From NCBI GenBank assembly GCA_002402125.1, contig NVVG01000013.1:7008-23194 (forward strand): a stretch of DNA of 16,187 nt, written 5' to 3'. The notes below the pieces were generated by a model that worked only from the letters and a program-made list of their open reading frames with translations, did no database searches and was not told the origin of the DNA. Shown here piece after piece: positions 13,207 through 16,187 of the stretch. This DNA is from Moraxellaceae bacterium. Lineage in GTDB: Bacteria > Pseudomonadota > Gammaproteobacteria > Pseudomonadales > Ketobacteraceae. The position numbers and the translations under genes were made by a program. The first letter of the stretch is position 1, and every line of letters starts with the position of its first letter.

Positions 13207-16187
13207 GTGAGTAATAATAAAAATAATAAAACAGTTCTTGATGAAACCGCTCTTAATGAAACGTTCCTAAACGACACCTTAGTAAAAGATGAAATTCCTG
13301 GGTTCGGCGCGCCCCATGAGTTTATAAAAAAGTACAGAGCCGACAAAGAACTTCAAAGTATTCCACATTACCAAAAACTACATGAGGCTCTTATTTCTCG
13401 TTCGTCTGTATGCAGTTTTTGTGGCGTGGGTTGCCCCTTCACAGTTGTTAAAAATAAAAAAGGCAACGAACGCTTAATCCCACTAAGCGATCTTGGCTTA
13501 TGTGTAAAAGGACAGTCATCGCTAATCAGTGGTAGCGATACCATTCGACCAAAACGACTAGAACGACACGGCATTTCCGACGACCGTATTCGCGCCCCTA
13601 TGATTCGCGGGCACAATGGCCAACTAAAGGAAGTGAGTTGGGATGAAGCATTAGATCGCGCTGCGTGGCTTTTCTTACATGTTCGAGAATGGGTGGGGCC
13701 AGAGAGTGTAGCCATCTACGGCAATGGACAAAAAACTATTGAGGCCATCTGGATGGCCAGCCTTTATAAATTGGTTTTCAATATCCCTACGATGGGCGCC
13801 AATTCAGAGCACTGTCTATCAAGCGCCGGCGCGGCGCATACATTAAACTTTGGTAACGAAGCATCTTTTACTTGGCAAGGCTTTGATGAGCTAGTACATG
13901 CTGATGTTATCGTACTGCATGGCACCAACCCTAAAATAACCTTCCCCCAGGTATTCAAAAAAGTACTGCGAAACAAAGAGGCAGTAAAAGTCGTTATCGA
14001 CCCAATCACCAGCGATACTGCCGCTGAAATCCTTAAAATCGATGACCGCAATCAGCACATTCGATTTGAGCAAGGTGGCGATATCGTTTTTAACCTAGCC
14101 GTCGCCCGGATAATTTTCGAGAACAACTGGCAAGATGAAGACTACCTTCAAGCAAATGTTGACCCTGACAGCTTAAAAGCCTTTAAGGCATTGTGCTTTG
14201 AATCTCGATGTGAATTACAAAATGCCGCCAAACTTATTGCCTTTGATGATCAAGATGGCAAAGACGTAGAACAGACCATCTTGAATTACGCTGAGCTATT
14301 TGCAAAACCCAAGGAAAATGGCGAACGCCCCAAAGTGGCCATCATCTCAAGTATGGGTATCAATCAAAGTACAGGATCTTATGGATTCTCTACCAACCTG
14401 AATTTGTTACTCATCACAGGAAATGTAGGCCGTAAAGGCGCAGGTTCCCTTCGGGTAGCGGGTCAGTCCAATGCCACCAGCGAATTAATGCTTGGATTTA
14501 ACTCGCGAAAATTGGTTTTCAACTTGGAGCCATCCAACATTGAACATCGACAAGAACTCTCCAGCTGGTTGGACATACCCATAGAAAACATCCCGGATAG
14601 GAACGGGACACCCGTATCGAAAATGGCTGATGATGATTATCTATATTGTTTCATTTTTATAGGCACACAATTTACCAAAAACATGCCCAGACTTGGCCAT
14701 TGGTTACGTCGCATAGGGCGAAGTTTTAATATTGTAATCGATAGTTTTATGGGAGAAGGTGTCAGAGAGAATGCAGACGTGGTATTTCCCTCCATGACTT
14801 ACACCGAAAGAACCGGAGTCATCCAGAGAGGTGATCGTTCCCTGCAACTTCAACAAGGTCTGAGCCCAGCACCTGAAAACGCATGGTCAGACGAACAAGT
14901 ACTAGCTCGACTGGCGATGAAGATTTCAGAACGATTAAGGAATCCAGATACTGCTGCTCTCAACAACTTAGATCCAGATGTAGTTGCCAACACGTTTGGC
15001 AAGTACTTTACTAAAGATAGTAACGGTAATGACACGGACACCGTCGATTCTGCAAAAGTGTTCGACCATGTAGTGTCTACCTCACAACATTTAGATTTAT
15101 ACAACCGTCTTGAAGACAACCAGGGAAAAGCCATTTCGCACTCGATGTTAAGGGCAAGCGCAGGTACAGGCATACAGTGGCAAGGCAATGGTCGCTACCA
15201 ATCTAGTCAAGATAATGGTCAAAACCATACAAAAAATAACGTATTCCCATCCTTACGAAAGAATACCAAAATCCAAGCCAAACTAGTTTGCCCTCCAGAC
15301 GAGCTTATTCAACGTCTCATCACCAAGGACAACGAGAATCTACGCAGTTTAATTACAGGCCGTGGCCGCCCAGGAATGAAAAGTAAACATTATACCGCTC
15401 GATATAATTCTGGGGTAAAAACATTACCCATTACAGGTGCTGAAGACGACAAGTACTGGATTGAACTACACCCCGATTATGCTCAAGAAATGGGATTAGC
15501 TGCAGGAGATCTTGTGCGCTTGACCAGTTATCATGGCATTGTTTTTAGCCATGTGTCCCTCAATTCCAATGTGCCAAAACAATTCCCATTTTTAGACTTC
15601 GTTCCTGGTGAAGTAAACCGCCTAACAAATTACTTGGACTCCGATCAGTTCACCAACCAAAGCCTAATTAAACGCACACCTATACGTTTAGAGCCCGTCT
15701 CCAACTATGAAAACATACTCTGGGAAAAACCTGACATCGTCGCGTTAGAAAGTGCGTTAAGCTGTTTGCATGAACACTTGAATAACATCTACCCCGAATA
15801 CCAACAAATGAAAGCCTTTTTCCGTCGCGAAGAGCAATCCCATGATTGGCTCTCATGGGCAACAATATGCAAACCAGAAACGGAGCAGGAACGACGCCTC
15901 AGCCGCTCAGTGGCAAGCATGGCAGTTTTCCTACAACGTTTCATGAACTGCCAGGATTATCAAAAACTCTCTGCCGAAATGCTAATCGCAATGAATGAGG
16001 ACCAACGGCATAAATTCTACAGCGTACTGATGCCTATACTACGCAAACTCGATTATTCAACAGCATTGTTGCCGCTACTCTCAGCCTGTGTAGGTGATAT
16101 GACAATGCGCGACAAGGCAGGAAAGATTTACACAAAGACCCTCTTTGAAGCACACAACAGCGCTGTATTGGAACTCAAAGAAGAGGT
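13207..16187 (+). CDS. [4Fe-4S] molybdopterin (bis-MGD) oxidoreductase with C-terminal extension, 3' end outside window
   Basis: A catalytic subunit of the DMSO reductase superfamily, nearest in pattern to formate dehydrogenase/assimilatory nitrate reductase. Seen over 993 codons: a 68-residue N-terminal lead; the [4Fe-4S] site C69-x2-C72-x3-C76-x22-C99 ending CVKG; SWDEALDRAAWLF and YGNGQKTIEAIW; the Mo ligand region GANSEHCLSSAG with Cys203; VIVLHGTNP; LLLITGNVGRKGAGSLRVAGQSN (about 402-421); ADVVFPSMTYTERTGVIQRGDRSLQ; and the MGD-binding C-terminal domain from LITGRGRP (715) to about 830. No TAT or other signal peptide, so cytoplasmic. Cys203 is followed by Leu, not the His of formate dehydrogenases, and Ala418 stands where those enzymes have Arg before GQ(N/S)N. 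After residue 835 there is an unrecognised mostly helical extension of at least 160 residues without a Cys cluster, so it is not the BFD-type 2Fe-2S domain of NasA. Substrate unknown. Confidence 0.9.
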   Translation, partial: MSNNKNNKTVLDETALNETFLNDTLVKDEIPGFGAPHEFIKKYRADKELQSIPHYQKLHEALISRSSVCSFCGVGCPFTVVKNKKGNERLIPLSDLGLCVKGQSSLISGSDTIRPKRLERHGISDDRIRAPMIRGHNGQLKEVSWDEALDRAAWLFLHVREWVGPESVAIYGNGQKTIEAIWMASLYKLVFNIPTMGANSEHCLSSAGAAHTLNFGNEASFTWQGFDELVHADVIVLHGTNPKITFPQVFKKVLRNKEAVKVVIDPITSDTAAEILKIDDRNQHIRFEQGGDIVFNLAVARIIFENNWQDEDYLQANVDPDSLKAFKALCFESRCELQNAAKLIAFDDQDGKDVEQTILNYAELFAKPKENGERPKVAIISSMGINQSTGSYGFSTNLNLLLITGNVGRKGAGSLRVAGQSNATSELMLGFNSRKLVFNLEPSNIEHRQELSSWLDIPIENIPDRNGTPVSKMADDDYLYCFIFIGTQFTKNMPRLGHWLRRIGRSFNIVIDSFMGEGVRENADVVFPSMTYTERTGVIQRGDRSLQLQQGLSPAPENAWSDEQVLARLAMKISERLRNPDTAALNNLDPDVVANTFGKYFTKDSNGNDTDTVDSAKVFDHVVSTSQHLDLYNRLEDNQGKAISHSMLRASAGTGIQWQGNGRYQSSQDNGQNHTKNNVFPSLRKNTKIQAKLVCPPDELIQRLITKDNENLRSLITGRGRPGMKSKHYTARYNSGVKTLPITGAEDDKYWIELHPDYAQEMGLAAGDLVRLTSYHGIVFSHVSLNSNVPKQFPFLDFVPGEVNRLTNYLDSDQFTNQSLIKRTPIRLEPVSNYENILWEKPDIVALESALSCLHEHLNNIYPEYQQMKAFFRREEQSHDWLSWATICKPETEQERRLSRSVASMAVFLQRFMNCQDYQKLSAEMLIAMNEDQRHKFYSVLMPILRKLDYSTALLPLLSACVGDMTMRDKAGKIYTKTLFEAHNSAVLELKEE

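Noticed and set aside
13135..15865. Several minus-strand frames across the molybdoenzyme
   Set aside because: All are antisense shadows of one long plus-strand frame with clear cofactor-binding motifs.

Overview
The window looks like a stretch of chromosome from a marine-type gammaproteobacterium. A wax ester synthase/diacylglycerol acyltransferase (storage lipid), a GcvA-type LysR regulator, an OruR-type AraC regulator, a YcaQ/AlkX glycosylase and a MipA/OmpV porin-like protein together fit the Oceanospirillales/Alteromonadales (oil-degrader-like) range, but no ribosomal or other phylogenetic marker is present, so this is an inference. Gene density is moderate, base composition is fairly AT-rich, and no transposase, integrase, CRISPR array, tRNA or rRNA was seen.

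Layout. 1-1117 (minus): N-terminal 372 residues of a WS/DGAT acyltransferase running off the left edge. 1118-1622: about 500 bp non-coding with two palindromic sites. 1623-3071 (minus): a SnoaL/NTF2-like protein behind a nitronate monooxygenase-family flavoprotein. 3255-4274 (plus): an AraC regulator divergent from that pair, with a perfect inverted repeat between them. 4519-5834 (minus): RluA-family pseudouridine synthase and a GFA-domain zinc protein. 6112-6813 (minus) and 7053-7949 (plus): a glutathione S-transferase divergent from a LysR regulator; the GST ends inside a perfect 17-bp hairpin. 8071-12514 (minus): YcaQ-like DNA glycosylase, a short VOC-domain remnant with a foreign-looking N-terminus, a putative lipoprotein, a MipA/OmpV outer-membrane protein and an alpha/beta hydrolase. 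12515-13206: about 690 bp non-coding. 13207-16187 (plus): at least 993 residues of a [4Fe-4S]/Mo-bis-MGD oxidoreductase, running off the right edge.

How it fits together. Two divergent regulator/enzyme pairs (AraC with the NMO-SnoaL pair, LysR with GST) are classic local-control arrangements. The rest is a set of apparently independent housekeeping and stress genes. The least ordinary gene is the molybdoenzyme: it has the fold and cofactor-binding signatures of the formate dehydrogenase/nitrate reductase superfamily but lacks the residues expected of a formate dehydrogenase, and it has a C-terminal extension of 160 or more residues that I do not recognise.

Non-coding structure is the other theme. 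There is a ~72-bp imperfect repeat present twice in intergenic DNA (7995-8064 and 12802-12875), a second repeat-like pair flanking the mipA-like gene in opposite orientations, an 18-bp perfect palindrome and a 9-bp/9-bp operator-like inverted repeat.
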